Source of the DNA: HXMU1420-2 sp017643305
Lineage (GTDB): Bacteria > Pseudomonadota > Alphaproteobacteria > Rhodobacterales > Rhodobacteraceae
Assembly: GCA_965217135.1 (NCBI GenBank)
Contig: OZ244249.1
Span: 2,232,001-2,296,000 of the forward strand
Direction: 5' to 3'
Length of the DNA stretch: 64,000 bases
Within the stretch, counting starts at the first letter, position 1. Each line of letters begins with the position of its first letter. A program made the position numbers and the translations under genes. Below, piece after piece: positions 1 to 9,152 of the stretch. The notes beneath the pieces are model-generated. The model saw only the letters and a program-made list of their open reading frames with translations. It made no database searches and was not told the origin of the DNA.

Positions 1-1538
1 ATATTTACCGTGGTGTCAGCCTGAGTAGCTGGGAAGTACATTTTGATAGAAGTGCCAACTCCCACTTCTGAATGGACACGGACAAAGCCTCTACTTTGCT
101 TGATAAATCCCTGCACCATTGAGAGTCCGAGGCCTGTACCAAATTCGATTTCCTTTGTTGTGAAAAACGGGTCGAATATTCTGGCCAAGTCAGTCGCTTG
201 TATGCCCGCTCCGGTGTCAGTAACCGCCAGCATAACGTAGCGACCCGGCAGCACATCTTCCTCGATTTCTTCAACCTGACTCTGGTCAACGCGCAGGTTG
301 CTGGTTTCAATCGTGATTTTGCCTCCGTCAGGCATTGAGTCCCTTGCGTTCACGACAGTGTTTACAATCGCGCTTTGAAGGTTCGTTGAATCAAGGCTTG
401 CTCGCCAGCACCTGCTTTGGAGGACTGTTTCGATTTCAATGTTGGATGGAATTGTACGAGACAGCCAACGTTCTGTTTCCTGAACAATTGTGTTTATATC
501 CAAGACTGTTGGTTCCAGAGATGATTTTCGAGCGAATGCCAGCATCTTCTTGGTCAGGTCACCGCCACGTTTGGCCGCAGCAATTGCACTCAAAATGATT
601 TCGTCGCGTTCGCTGCCAACCGAAGGGTCATCCTGCGCTTCCTCGTCTTGGAGACGCTCCAGGTTGCCTTGGATGACCGCAAGAAGGTTGTTGAAATCGT
701 GTGCGATTCCCCCAGTCAGCTGGCCAATGGTATCCATTTTTTGAGCCTGGGCAGCGATCCTTTGGGTGCGGAGTAACTCAGCTTCTTTTTGCCGAAGTTT
801 GGAAATGTTGTAGTTCATTCCCACGATACGAACAGCTGTTCCCTGTTCATCTCTCACCACCATTGCATCGCCTTTAAGGTGGCGGATTTCTCCGCCAGGC
901 AGAACCACGCGATACTCGGTGTCATATTGTGATGTTCCTGCCAGCGCTGCGTCATATTCTTGTGCAAGGCGTTTGACATCGTCAGGATGAATGACGTCGG
1001 CCCAGGACTGGTAATCAACACTTTCACTTCCCTCCGGCAATCCGTGAAGCGCAATACTGGTTTTGTCCCGTGTCGCATGACCTGACTTCAGGTCGACGAC
1101 CCAAGTTCCAATCCCGCCCGCTTCCCCGGCAAGCTGCAGGATTTCCAACGCTTTTTTCAGATCTTTCTCTCGTTCGACCAATGACTCGGTCTTGTCGAAC
1201 AAGCCCTGATCTCGTTCATCTTTTGTACGTCCCAGCAAAAAACCTGCGATCATATATACGACCGAACCGATAATTGTTTGTGGCAAAGCGCCGGTCAAAG
1301 TCTTTGGTCCGAACCCAATGGAGTACGCATAGATCACGAAACTCGCCGACAGAATTCCTGCGATCGTTCCGGCTTTTAACCCACCAAAACCGCCAGCAAA
1401 TGCCGTGGCAGCAAAGAGCGACAGAAACGGAACAGGAAACGCAAATTGTGCCATTCTTCCGGCTTCTATCAGTGCAACAAACACGACGACGGGAACCAGG
1501 GACAGCGTTACCTTAAAAATTCGGTAGGATGAATTCAT
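1..1538 (-). CDS. PAS-domain sensor histidine kinase (partial, 3' end off window)
   Basis: The reading frame is open from ATG at 1538 to the left edge, giving 512 residues without the C-terminus. Hydrophobic segments fill roughly the first 95 residues (an integral-membrane sensor), followed by a charged helix, a PAS fold at about 130-245, a HisKA domain with the H-box GGIAHDFNNLL (phosphoacceptor His280) and a HATPase domain with N-box VNARDSMPDGG and G-box GTGLGLSMVQGF. It should autophosphorylate in response to an unknown signal. The H-box and ATPase type are typical of hybrid kinases, so a receiver domain may follow beyond the edge. An AGGA lies about 10 nt before the start. No cognate regulator is seen here. 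Confidence 0.88.
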   Translation of the reverse strand, partial: MNSSYRIFKVTLSLVPVVVFVALIEAGRMAQFAFPVPFLSLFAATAFAGGFGGLKAGTIAGILSASFVIYAYSIGFGPKTLTGALPQTIIGSVVYMIAGFLLGRTKDERDQGLFDKTESLVEREKDLKKALEILQLAGEAGGIGTWVVDLKSGHATRDKTSIALHGLPEGSESVDYQSWADVIHPDDVKRLAQEYDAALAGTSQYDTEYRVVLPGGEIRHLKGDAMVVRDEQGTAVRIVGMNYNISKLRQKEAELLRTQRIAAQAQKMDTIGQLTGGIAHDFNNLLAVIQGNLERLQDEEAQDDPSVGSERDEIILSAIAAAKRGGDLTKKMLAFARKSSLEPTVLDINTIVQETERWLSRTIPSNIEIETVLQSRCWRASLDSTNLQSAIVNTVVNARDSMPDGGKITIETSNLRVDQSQVEEIEEDVLPGRYVMLAVTDTGAGIQATDLARIFDPFFTTKEIEFGTGLGLSMVQGFIKQSRGFVRVHSEVGVGTSIKMYFPATQADTTVN

Positions 1539-2038
1539 TATCTGGTATCCTGAGGTGGATGCATTTTTGACTGAGGTACCCTAGCTTCCGGAAATCCAGA
1601 CTTTTTTAGTTTACGCTATGATGAACGACTAACGGTCATCTGGCGCGCTGTCACCGCTATTTTCTCGTCCGGGCTTTGCAGTTCTTCAACATCCGCTTTT
1701 ATAATATCTATTCCAGTTTCTCTTGCCTTCCAGCCATCGCGGATCATCCAATTTCCGCAACACTCTGTCTCAGTTTGGAGACCACTTTCGGTGATCTAAA
1801 CTGCGCTGTTACATAGCTTGTCTAAGATCACAGATATCACAAATGATGTCGAACGTGTTTTCTGAGCTTTAATTTCCTAACTTACACAAATTAAAAAATT
1901 TAGTGGATCCACGCAGACAAAACAAGTTACCGGAGGAGCGATTGCGCCGTGTTTTACCGGCTCGGCAGAATATTTTCAGACAGCAAAATGCTTTTTGGGA
2001 GCGATTTCAATAGGTGGGATCAGAAGCAGGAGCGCGCC
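1539..2038. other. Intergenic stretch without recognised gene
   Basis: About 500 bases upstream of the histidine kinase (minus strand) and of the decayed methyltransferase (plus strand). It is more AT-rich than the flanks, and I see no conserved ORF, RNA gene or clear terminator. It should contain the kinase promoter. The plus-strand frame of the following pseudogene is open back to 1949, but its recognisable homology begins at 2039. Confidence 0.5.
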
Positions 2039-2791
2039 ATGACGGACCAGAAATACCGTCCACACAATAACACATCGCAGTCGCAGATGGAGGCGCGCCA
2101 ACACTTGCTTCGCCTGTTTGAAGCGCAGCCCTTCAATGACGCAACATTGCTGACAAATTTTGGGTTATTCACCCGTTCGTAAGCGCGGGCAAAACTCTTC
2201 TTCCTCTATGAATGTTACGAAGCCGTCCTGAATTTTCCGGGGGATGTCTTTGGCACTTGGCTGGGCCAGGACATGATCGTATTCGAATCCCCGCGCGCCG
2301 TGCTGGAACCCTAGAACGCGTCGCGGGCACTGGTCAGTTTTGATACGTTTGAAGGCGACGAAAGCATCAACGACACAGACCAGCGCTCTGAAATAGCGAA
2401 TAATGATGGCTACACTGCCCACCTGAACTATAAGCACTACGTCACACAGCTGATGGCCTATCATCGTTCCGAAAATGCGATGGGCCATGCCGTGAAACAC
2501 AACCTCGTCGAATGGGATGCCTGCCAAACCGTCAGGGCCTACATGGATGAACATACCGAGGCGATTGTTGCGTTGTGCTATTTCGATATGGCGCTTACCG
2601 AGCCGACGAAGGCAACCCTTGAGGCGGTTGAATACCGGTTGCTGTCTGGCAGTGCGCTGGTATTCGATAAATTGAAAGATGCACGTTACCCGGGTGAGAC
2701 CCGGGCCGTACGCGAGTGGTTGAAGGGCAAAAGCTATTCAATCAAACGCTCTCGGTTTTTGCCGGATCGGTCGCTGATAACGCTGGCATAG
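2039..2791 (+). pseudogene. TylF/macrocin O-methyltransferase-like protein, inactivated by two in-frame stops
   Basis: A single plus-strand frame runs from ATG 2039 to the stop at 2789-2791, interrupted by TAA at 2180-2182 and TAG at 2312-2314. On both sides of the stops the translation continues with family-like sequence: TLLTNFGLFTRS, LFFLYECYEAVLNFPGD, VSFDTFEGDESI and a C-terminal region ending RFLPDRSLITLA. This resembles the TylF-like SAM-dependent methyltransferases common in capsule and O-antigen loci. The SAM-binding loop reads GDVFGTWLGQD, which appears about two residues shorter than usual. There is no frameshift, so decay looks fairly recent. Functional inference is from remembered family motifs. 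Confidence 0.7.
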
Positions 2792-2851
2792 GTCCTCAGC
2801 GCCTTTTGAGCGTAGCAATTTAACTACTCCAAATTCACCGGGTGACATGAC

Positions 2852-2998
2852 ATGAAGTGGCAAAAACTTGGCTTGGTGTATGGGCCTGATGGAAGCTCCA
2901 CATGGGCCAAGCATTCGGCCCTGCAGCCAAAACCGGTCGTTCTTTCTGACAGAATCCGGGTTGTTTGCGGTTTTAGGAATAATGACGGGGTGAGCCGA
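2852..2998 (+). pseudogene. 5' fragment of a GH43/GH130-like glycosidase-family protein
   Basis: ATG 2852 opens about 49 residues beginning MKWQKLGLVYGPDGSS and continuing through WAKHSALQPKP and RIRVVCGFRNNDGVSR. This matches my memory of the N-terminus of beta-fructosidase/arabinanase-like proteins found next to TylF-like genes in polysaccharide clusters. Similarity stops near 3000, where the sequence becomes unrelated shortly before the alcohol dehydrogenase ribosome-binding site. I read it as the truncated stump of a gene lost by deletion. The frame continues to 3160 but the tail looks like read-through. Confidence 0.5.
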
Positions 2999-3140
2999 GC
3001 CGAGTTTGCCAGATGGTGTGATGCTCATGACACTCTCAGAAATCCGCCCTCTCCAAACCGTCGAAACCCCAAACTCCCGGTTCAAATCTGCCCTCCGGCT
3101 TGTTACCGATGCGGCACGACTGTTCCGGAGGAGAACCCAC

Positions 3141-4301
3141 ATGACGCCGTTTGCCTTTAACACCACCAAATCGCTTGTGATCGAAACCGGGGCCGCCGCG
3201 CGGCTGGCCGAGTTTGCCGGGGCGGCGGTGGGGCAGACCTGTCTGCTGGTCACCGATCCCGGCCTGCGCGCACTTGGGCTGGCGGATGCGGCGATTGCCT
3301 CGCTCACCGAGGCCGGGCATGCGGTGGAGATCTTCGATCAGGTTGAGGCCGACCCTTCCCGTGAAACCCTGATGGCAGCGGTGGAGGCCGGGCGACAAGC
3401 CGGGGTCACCGGCGTTGTGGGCTTTGGCGGTGGGTCGTCTCTGGACGTGGCCAAGCTGGTGGCCTTGCTGCTGGGCTCCGGCGAGGATCTGGACGAAGCC
3501 TGGGGCGTCGCCCAGGCCAAGGGCCCCAGATTGCCGCTGGTTCTGGTACCTACCACCGCAGGGACCGGGTCCGAAGTGACGCCCGTTTCAATCATTACTG
3601 TGGGGGCCGAAGAAAAGCGCGGCGTATCCTCACCCGTAATCCTGCCCGACATCGCCATTCTGGATGCGGATCTGACTGTGGGCCTGCCTGCCCATATCAC
3701 CGCCGCAACGGGTGTGGATGCAATGGTGCACGCGATTGAGGCGTATGGGTCGAAGAGCGCCAACAACAACCCCCTGTCCAAAATGCTGGCGCGTGAAGCC
3801 CTGCGCCTCCTGGGAGCCAACATTGAAACCGCCGTATTTGATGGTCAGAACAAGGACGCACGCGGCGCGATGCTGCTGGGCTCCATGCTGGCCGGGCAGG
3901 CCTTTGCCAATTCGCCCGTTGCCGCTGTACATGCGCTCGCCTACCCGATTGGCGGCACGTTCCACATTCCCCACGGGCTGTCCAACGCGCTGATCCTGCC
4001 CCATGTGCTGCGCTTCAACGCGCCGGAGGCCAGCCCGCTTTATGCCGAGATCGCCGCAGCTGCGTTCCCTCACCTGTCCGAGGTAGATGGCAGCCAAGCG
4101 CGCTGTGCGGCATTCATCGACGCGCTGGCCGATCTGTCGACCAAGCTGGGTATGCAGACACGTCTGCGCGATGTCGACATCCCCAAGGACGCGATCGCCA
4201 AGATGGCAAGCGACGCAATGCTGCAAACCCGACTGCTGGTGAACAACCCGCGCGATGTCAGCGAAAGCGACGCATTCAACATTTATACGGCTGCCTGGTA
4301 A
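3141..4301 (+). CDS. Iron-containing alcohol dehydrogenase
   Basis: 386 residues, the normal size for the Fe-ADH family, which oxidises alcohols or reduces aldehydes or maleylacetate with NAD(P)H. Seen in the sequence: the nucleotide-binding loop GGGSSLDVAKL, the family signature VPTTAGTGSEVTPVSII, and metal-ligand histidines in DAMVHAIEAY, VHALAYPIGGTFHIPHG. The frame is open upstream to 3006, but ATG 3141 has a GGAGGAG sequence at a good distance and starts the conserved region. Its stop overlaps the ATG of the thioesterase by one base, so the two are translationally coupled. Substrate cannot be read from sequence. Confidence 0.92.
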   Translation: MTPFAFNTTKSLVIETGAAARLAEFAGAAVGQTCLLVTDPGLRALGLADAAIASLTEAGHAVEIFDQVEADPSRETLMAAVEAGRQAGVTGVVGFGGGSSLDVAKLVALLLGSGEDLDEAWGVAQAKGPRLPLVLVPTTAGTGSEVTPVSIITVGAEEKRGVSSPVILPDIAILDADLTVGLPAHITAATGVDAMVHAIEAYGSKSANNNPLSKMLAREALRLLGANIETAVFDGQNKDARGAMLLGSMLAGQAFANSPVAAVHALAYPIGGTFHIPHGLSNALILPHVLRFNAPEASPLYAEIAAAAFPHLSEVDGSQARCAAFIDALADLSTKLGMQTRLRDVDIPKDAIAKMASDAMLQTRLLVNNPRDVSESDAFNIYTAAW

Positions 4302-4747
4302 TGGCCGACCACGCCCCTGTCCCCACCCGCGCGGATTATGTCACGTTCCGCACCATCCAGACACGGTGGATGGATAATGACATGTACGGTCACATGAACA
4401 ATGTCGTGCATTATTCCCTGTTCGACACAGCAGTGAATGGGTGGCTGATCGATGAGGGCCTGCTGAATCCCACAACCAGCGACACGTTCGGACTGGTGGT
4501 GGAAACCGGCTGCAAATACCATGGAGAAATGGGATTCCCGGACGTGATAACCGCAGGCCTGCGGGTGGCGCATCTGGGCAAAAGCTCCGTCCGGTTCGAG
4601 GTGGGGTTGTTTCGCAACGATGAAAACGCTGCTTCGGCCAACGGATTTTTTATCCATGTTTATGTGTTTCGCGCCTCGCGGCGCCCAGTGGCAATTACGG
4701 ATGCGCGCCGGGCAGCCTTTGAAGGCTTGGTGATCGGCGGGAGCTAA
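4301..4747 (+). CDS. Hotdog-fold acyl-CoA thioesterase (4HBT family)
   Basis: 148 residues with the 4-hydroxybenzoyl-CoA thioesterase pattern: RWMDNDMYGHMNNVVHYSLFD near the N-terminus, in which the Asp and the GHxNN segment form the usual active site and CoA contact. It should hydrolyse a short or aromatic acyl-CoA in the cytosol. It overlaps the alcohol dehydrogenase stop (TAATG) and is probably co-transcribed with it. The pair could recycle CoA and reduce or oxidise a product of the same pathway, but that pathway is not visible. The chain is full length for the family. Confidence 0.85.
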   Translation: MADHAPVPTRADYVTFRTIQTRWMDNDMYGHMNNVVHYSLFDTAVNGWLIDEGLLNPTTSDTFGLVVETGCKYHGEMGFPDVITAGLRVAHLGKSSVRFEVGLFRNDENAASANGFFIHVYVFRASRRPVAITDARRAAFEGLVIGGS

Positions 4748-4934
4748 CCTTCTTTACCGCAGAAATTTCGTAACTTGAGAAGATAACCTAATGTAATTTT
4801 GACTTCGGCGTTTGTTTGCCTTGTGAAGACTGACTAAAATGGTAAGATACTAGAACCCAGCGCCGCCTCCTGTTCGGCCAGCACGGATCCCTCAAAACCT
4901 GCGGGACTGCCCGCGTGATCCGAGCGGAGTCAAA

Positions 4935-5471
4935 ATGGCAAAATCAGACAATTGCGGGCGCAGGCCCGGCCCCAAAGACTGTAATATTGAGGATATGGGT
5001 CTGACCCTGTCCGAAGTTGCGGTGCTGCGTATTGCGCGGCTGTATTTCATGAGTTTCTCCGGTTACAGCGACACAGCCTGGATTGGAGCCGGGACCGAGG
5101 CGCAGGCGGTATTTGGCGAGGTGCGCGGCAGCCTTGTGGCCGCAGGGGTGCTTGGTATGCTCAACGCCATCCGCAGGTCGCGAAGCTCCACGTTTATCTA
5201 CAACTCGCCGATCTGTGCGTTTTGCTGCACCATCCTGACCGAACATGAACGGCGGATGATGACAGCGTTGCGTGCCATGCGGACCCATGAAATCGGTCGG
5301 GCACAAGTTGAAATCCTGATGCTATGCGAAGGCAATGGTACAAATGTAGCGCTCAACGCGATATCAGCCTTGGCTGAGGTCATTGCCGAACCCGGTAGCC
5401 CGGCGCATCGCGGCACCAACATACATGAAGTGCGCCATGACGCGTTACTTGATCAACCTGTTGGCAACTGA
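4935..5471 (+). CDS. Hypothetical protein, 178 aa
   Basis: ATG 4935 opens a 178-residue protein with no family I recognise. Visible features are a short basic start, a stretch of small and hydrophobic residues in the first half (LSEVAVLRIARLYFMSFSG) and a Cys pair in ICAFCC followed by a helical region rich in Ala and Leu. No signal peptide or clear membrane helix. GC-rich third positions support real coding. It overlaps a second small frame (5425-5670) at its 3' end. There is no obvious ribosome-binding site directly before the ATG apart from GAGCGGAG about 10 nt upstream. Confidence 0.6.
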   Translation: MAKSDNCGRRPGPKDCNIEDMGLTLSEVAVLRIARLYFMSFSGYSDTAWIGAGTEAQAVFGEVRGSLVAAGVLGMLNAIRRSRSSTFIYNSPICAFCCTILTEHERRMMTALRAMRTHEIGRAQVEILMLCEGNGTNVALNAISALAEVIAEPGSPAHRGTNIHEVRHDALLDQPVGN

Positions 5472-5670
5472 TCAGCTGACGCGCCGCATCGGCGCGGGTG
5501 GCCTGAACCCACGTCTGCGGGCCGCTTTGGAGGCTGACTTGCGGTTTCCCGCCCGTGCGGCCAGCCCTCAGCCAACCGTTCCTCTCGCAGATGCGGACCT
5601 TCCGGAGAGCGTACAACGTCTGGTGCCCAGACCCGCGGATCGGGAACAAAAACAGGCAACCGGCCGTTGA
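5425..5670 (+). CDS. Hypothetical small protein, 81 aa
   Basis: A frame overlapping the end of the 178-residue gene by 47 bases. Starting at ATG 5425 (or ATG 5437) it encodes MTRYLINLLATDQL followed by a basic region, LNPRLRAALEADLRF, and a Pro-rich C-terminal part. Codon usage has GC-rich third positions after 5471, where no other frame is better, which suggests coding. I do not recognise a family. The overlap would allow translational coupling with the preceding gene. Confidence 0.4.
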   Translation: MKCAMTRYLINLLATDQLTRRIGAGGLNPRLRAALEADLRFPARAASPQPTVPLADADLPESVQRLVPRPADREQKQATGR

Positions 5671-6068
5671 AGTTGCCCCCACGACAGTCCGCTGCAGACG
5701 CCTGAAAAGAGCTCCGCGAAATGTAGCACAACGGTTCCACGTACTTGGTCAGCTTGCATCGTTGAAATACTTAGACACGATTGGCCGGAAAACTGCGCTG
5801 AGCACCGCAAACTCTTCCAAGTTGCGGGTCCCAGACTCTGTCATGAGTTGCGGCCAGTTTTCCCCGTCAAATTTTGTCCAAAACTTCCCATAGTCGGAGC
5901 TTGCTATTCTGTTTCTGGTCGCGGGGAATAAAATCCGCCCTCGTCAAACTCCCCGGCATCTTGTTTCGACAGCCACAGTTCCGTGCAACAGGCAGAGCTT
6001 CGGGGCTTCACACACTGCACGGTTTCGCTAAAGTCGTGCGCGTAAACATAATTTGTGACAGAGATTGC
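5671..6068. other. Intergenic stretch upstream of the Rieske/GS-like unit
   Basis: About 400 bases with no convincing ORF, RNA or terminator. The frame of the Rieske protein is open back to 5874, but the residues before 6069 do not resemble the family. The promoter of the 6069-9827 unit should lie here. Confidence 0.45.
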
Positions 6069-6461
6069 ATGTCAGCCGCCCCGATTGCCGACAAAGACGC
6101 CGATGGATGGGTGCAGATCGCAACTTCCGATCAATTGGCTGCACCCCGGCCGTTGATGCCGGTCACGTTGCAGGACCGCAGGTTGGTTTTGTTTCGAGAT
6201 GAATCTGGCGAACTGGGCCTGATCGGTCGACATTGCCCGCATCGCGGCGCGGATTTGTGTTTTGGACGGTTGGAAGACAATGGGCTACGCTGCCCGTTCC
6301 ACGGCTGGCATTTTGACCGGACAGGGCAATGTATGGAACAACCCGCTGAACCTGAAGGATCTCAAATGTACAAAGCCATCAAGGTTCCGATGATCCCTGT
6401 CTCGGAACGGGATGGCCAGATATTTGCATGGATCGGACCGACCGACCCGCCGACAAGCTGA
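6069..6461 (+). CDS. Stand-alone Rieske [2Fe-2S] domain protein of oxygenase type
   Basis: 130 residues from ATG 6069. It carries the complete Rieske ligand set: CPHRGADL and, 18 residues later, CPFHGWHFD, giving the C-x-H...C-x2-H pattern for a [2Fe-2S] cluster. The flanking text (FGRLEDNGLR, PAEPEGS) is what one sees inside the alpha subunit of phthalate-dioxygenase-type oxygenases, not in small electron-carrier Rieske ferredoxins. It is followed 12 nt later by an alpha subunit whose own Rieske segment has no ligands. I infer that this small protein supplies the electron-donating cluster to that subunit. Cytosolic. An alternative role is a generic ferredoxin. Confidence 0.82.
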   Translation: MSAAPIADKDADGWVQIATSDQLAAPRPLMPVTLQDRRLVLFRDESGELGLIGRHCPHRGADLCFGRLEDNGLRCPFHGWHFDRTGQCMEQPAEPEGSQMYKAIKVPMIPVSERDGQIFAWIGPTDPPTS

Positions 6462-6473
6462 GAAAGGACCGCC

Positions 6474-7700
6474 ATGATCAGCCAGCAACTGAACGACCAG
6501 ATCACCCGCATCGGCCCGGACACAGAAGCAGGCGCAGTGTTGCGCCGGTATTGGCAACCCGCCGCTCTGGTCGATGAACTGGAGGGGCGCGCACGTGTGC
6601 CCGTGAACCTGCTGGGCGAACGTCTGGTTCTGCTGCGCGACGATGCAGGCACCCTGCAGCTGGCCACACGCCATTCCAGCCCGGATGAACTGCCAACGCA
6701 TTACCCCGAACCCGACGCCATCACCGTCGACCCGGACGGCCCGGTCTATCCTGTCGATCTCCGCAAGGGTGTGGTGTTTGCTTATCTCGGACCCGACGCA
6801 CCGCCCGAATTTCCCAGCTTTGACTGTTTCCGCGCGCCCGACACCCACGTTTTTGCCTTCAAGGGGTTGTGGGAATGCAACTGGCTGCAAGCGCTGGAAA
6901 TCGGCATCGACCCTGCACATGCGAGCTTTCTGCACCGGTTTCTGGAGGACGAAGACCCTCAGGACAGCTATGGCAAGCAATTCCGGGACAAGGCCGCGCA
7001 TACCAATATGCCTATGACCCAGGTGCTTCGCGAATATCCGCGCCCCGACATTGACGTTCAGGAAACAGATTTCGGCCTGAAGATCACTGCCTTGCGGCAT
7101 ATGGAGGGCGGTCTGACCCATGTCCGCGTGACCAACCAGATCTTCCCCGAAGCCATCTGCATTCCGATGTCGCGGGAAATGACGATCACCCAGTGGCACG
7201 TGCCGGTCGATGACGAAACTTGCTACTGGTACAGCCTGTTCACCAGCTACCAGGCCCCTGTGGACAAGCAGCTGATGCGCGAACAGCGGCTTCGGGAACA
7301 CCGCTTGCCGGATTACGCACCGCTGAAGAACCGCGATAATGATTATTGCTATGACCCCGCAGAGCAGGACACGTTGACCTATACGGGCATGGGACTGGAC
7401 ATCAACGTGCATGACCAATGGGCCGTCGAAGGCATGGGCGCGATCCAAGACCGCACGCAGGAACATCTGGGCAGGAGCGACGTTGCGATCATCCGCTATC
7501 GTCGCATGCTGCGCCGTGCGATTGCCGCGTTGGACGAGGGCCGCGTGCAGGACCTGCCCATGTGCAACGGTGTGAAGCCGTCGTCCATCGTGGGCCCGCT
7601 GTCCAACGACGCCATCGCCGACAGCGCGGACTGGGACGCGGCCAGCCACCGTGCCGACCTGCAACGCCGGGCGGAATGTCCCTGGGACGCCTCGGTTTGA
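6474..7700 (+). CDS. Rieske-type oxygenase alpha subunit lacking Rieske ligands
   Basis: 408 residues, with AAAGGA before ATG 6474. The start (ITRIGPDTEAGAVLRRYWQP) is the conserved N-terminus of Rieske oxygenases, but where the CxH...CxxH ligands belong the chain reads TRHSSPDELPTHYPEPD and is short, with no cysteine. The catalytic domain is present: EIGIDPAHASFLH gives the D-x2-H-x4-H mononuclear-iron motif at about residues 145-153. A working enzyme would need electrons from another polypeptide, most simply the Rieske protein encoded just upstream. Its 3' end overlaps the GS-like gene by 25 bases. Substrate is unknown. Loss of activity is the alternative reading. Confidence 0.8.
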   Translation: MISQQLNDQITRIGPDTEAGAVLRRYWQPAALVDELEGRARVPVNLLGERLVLLRDDAGTLQLATRHSSPDELPTHYPEPDAITVDPDGPVYPVDLRKGVVFAYLGPDAPPEFPSFDCFRAPDTHVFAFKGLWECNWLQALEIGIDPAHASFLHRFLEDEDPQDSYGKQFRDKAAHTNMPMTQVLREYPRPDIDVQETDFGLKITALRHMEGGLTHVRVTNQIFPEAICIPMSREMTITQWHVPVDDETCYWYSLFTSYQAPVDKQLMREQRLREHRLPDYAPLKNRDNDYCYDPAEQDTLTYTGMGLDINVHDQWAVEGMGAIQDRTQEHLGRSDVAIIRYRRMLRRAIAALDEGRVQDLPMCNGVKPSSIVGPLSNDAIADSADWDAASHRADLQRRAECPWDASV

Positions 7701-9151
7701 CCCTGGTTGACCAGATCAGCGCCGGCAAACTGGCCAGCGCCGGGGTCTATGACGCCGACGCGGTGGCCCGCGCGGCGGAGATTGTGGAGCGTGTAGGCTC
7801 AGACGGATACGAAACCATCCGCCTGATGTTTCCCGACCAGCACGGCATTCTGCGCGGCAAGACCATCGTGGCGCGCGGGCTAAGTTCTGCCTTTGCCTCC
7901 GGCCTTGGTGTGCCTTCGACCTTGTTGCTCAAGGACACATCCCACCGTACCGCTTTTCCGGTCTGGACCGAAGATATCGCGCTGGACGCCCTGCCCCTGC
8001 GCGGTGCAAATGATGTGCTGTTGGCCCCCGACCCGGCGGCATTCTACCCCTTGCCATGGTCGCCCCATTCCGCGTTGATCCTGTGCGACGTGTTGCATCG
8101 CGGGGGGGGTCCGGTTGGCGTCAGTTCCCGCGCGGTCCTGTCCAAAGCCGTGGCCGCCCTGCAAAACGCGGGCTACGACGCGCTGATGGGGTTGGAGACG
8201 GAATTCCAAGTATTTGAGGTAACTCAGGACGGGCTGGACCATGCCCAGGCCACCATGCCCCCTGCCCCGATCACCACGCGAAACACCAACGCGGGCTGGC
8301 AATATCTGACTGAAACCCGCTATGGCGAGGCCGAGGCGCTGCTCGATGATCTGCGCCGCACCTGCGACGCAATGGGGCTCGCCCCGCGCTCGATGGAGAT
8401 CGAAATGGGGCCCAGCCAGTTCGAGTTTACCTTCGACCCGGCTGACCCACAGACCCAAGCCGAACGCGCAGTTCTGTTCCGCACGATGGCCAAGGAAGTC
8501 TGTCATCGCAACGGCCTGCATGCGAGTTTCATGGCGCGGCCCTGCCTGCCCAACGCGGCAGCCAATGGCTGGCATATTCACCAGTCAGTGCAGGATCGGG
8601 AGACCGGCCAAAACCTGTTCACGCCAAAAGCCAAAACACTGACCGACACCGCCAGCGGTTGGATCGCGGGTTTGCTGGAACACGCCGAGGCGTCCTGCCT
8701 GCTGACCACCCCCACAGTGAACGGTTATAAACGCTATGGCCCCTATCAGCTGGCCCCGAACAAGATCCAATGGGGCCAGGATAATCGCGGCGCGATGATT
8801 CGGGCTCTATGTGAGCCGGGCGATCCGGCCAGCCGCCTGGAAAACCGTGTCGCTGACAGCACCGCCAACCCCTATTTCGCCTTTGCCGCGCAATTGCTCT
8901 GCGGTCTCGACGGGGTACAGCGCGGGCTCACACCGCCACCGGAAACCACCCGGCCCTATGATGATGGTGCCCGCAAATTGCCCGTGACTCTCGGAGAGGC
9001 AATTGCTGCGTTCGAGACCAGCGCGTTCTATCGCCAAAAGTTGGGTGATGGGTTTGTGGACTACCTCGCCCACTTGAAGCATTTCGAATGGAACAGGTAC
9101 CTGGCCGAAATCTCAGAATGGGAACAGGCCGAATATTTCAACCTCTACTGA
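7676..9151 (+). CDS. Glutamine synthetase-family ligase (gamma-glutamyl-amine synthetase-like)
   Basis: 491 residues from ATG 7676, which overlaps the oxygenase gene by 25 bases; the frame is open further upstream but only inside that gene. Glutamine synthetase features are clear: LETEFQVF, EMGPSQFEFTF, the histidine-containing loop NGWHIHQS, and the C-terminal RLENRVADSTANPYFAFAA. The catalytic chemistry is ATP-dependent joining of glutamate to ammonia or an amine. Placed between an oxygenase and an unknown gene, a GlnA housekeeping role is unlikely. I infer gamma-glutamylation of an amine substrate, as in aniline degradation (TdnQ/AtdA1), before or after oxygenation. Confidence 0.85.
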   Translation: MSLGRLGLTLVDQISAGKLASAGVYDADAVARAAEIVERVGSDGYETIRLMFPDQHGILRGKTIVARGLSSAFASGLGVPSTLLLKDTSHRTAFPVWTEDIALDALPLRGANDVLLAPDPAAFYPLPWSPHSALILCDVLHRGGGPVGVSSRAVLSKAVAALQNAGYDALMGLETEFQVFEVTQDGLDHAQATMPPAPITTRNTNAGWQYLTETRYGEAEALLDDLRRTCDAMGLAPRSMEIEMGPSQFEFTFDPADPQTQAERAVLFRTMAKEVCHRNGLHASFMARPCLPNAAANGWHIHQSVQDRETGQNLFTPKAKTLTDTASGWIAGLLEHAEASCLLTTPTVNGYKRYGPYQLAPNKIQWGQDNRGAMIRALCEPGDPASRLENRVADSTANPYFAFAAQLLCGLDGVQRGLTPPPETTRPYDDGARKLPVTLGEAIAAFETSAFYRQKLGDGFVDYLAHLKHFEWNRYLAEISEWEQAEYFNLY

Positions 9152-9152
9152 A

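Noticed and set aside
6285..7664. 459-aa minus-strand ORF
   Set aside because: Shadow of the oxygenase alpha-subunit gene; His/Arg/Gln-rich composition and no family features.
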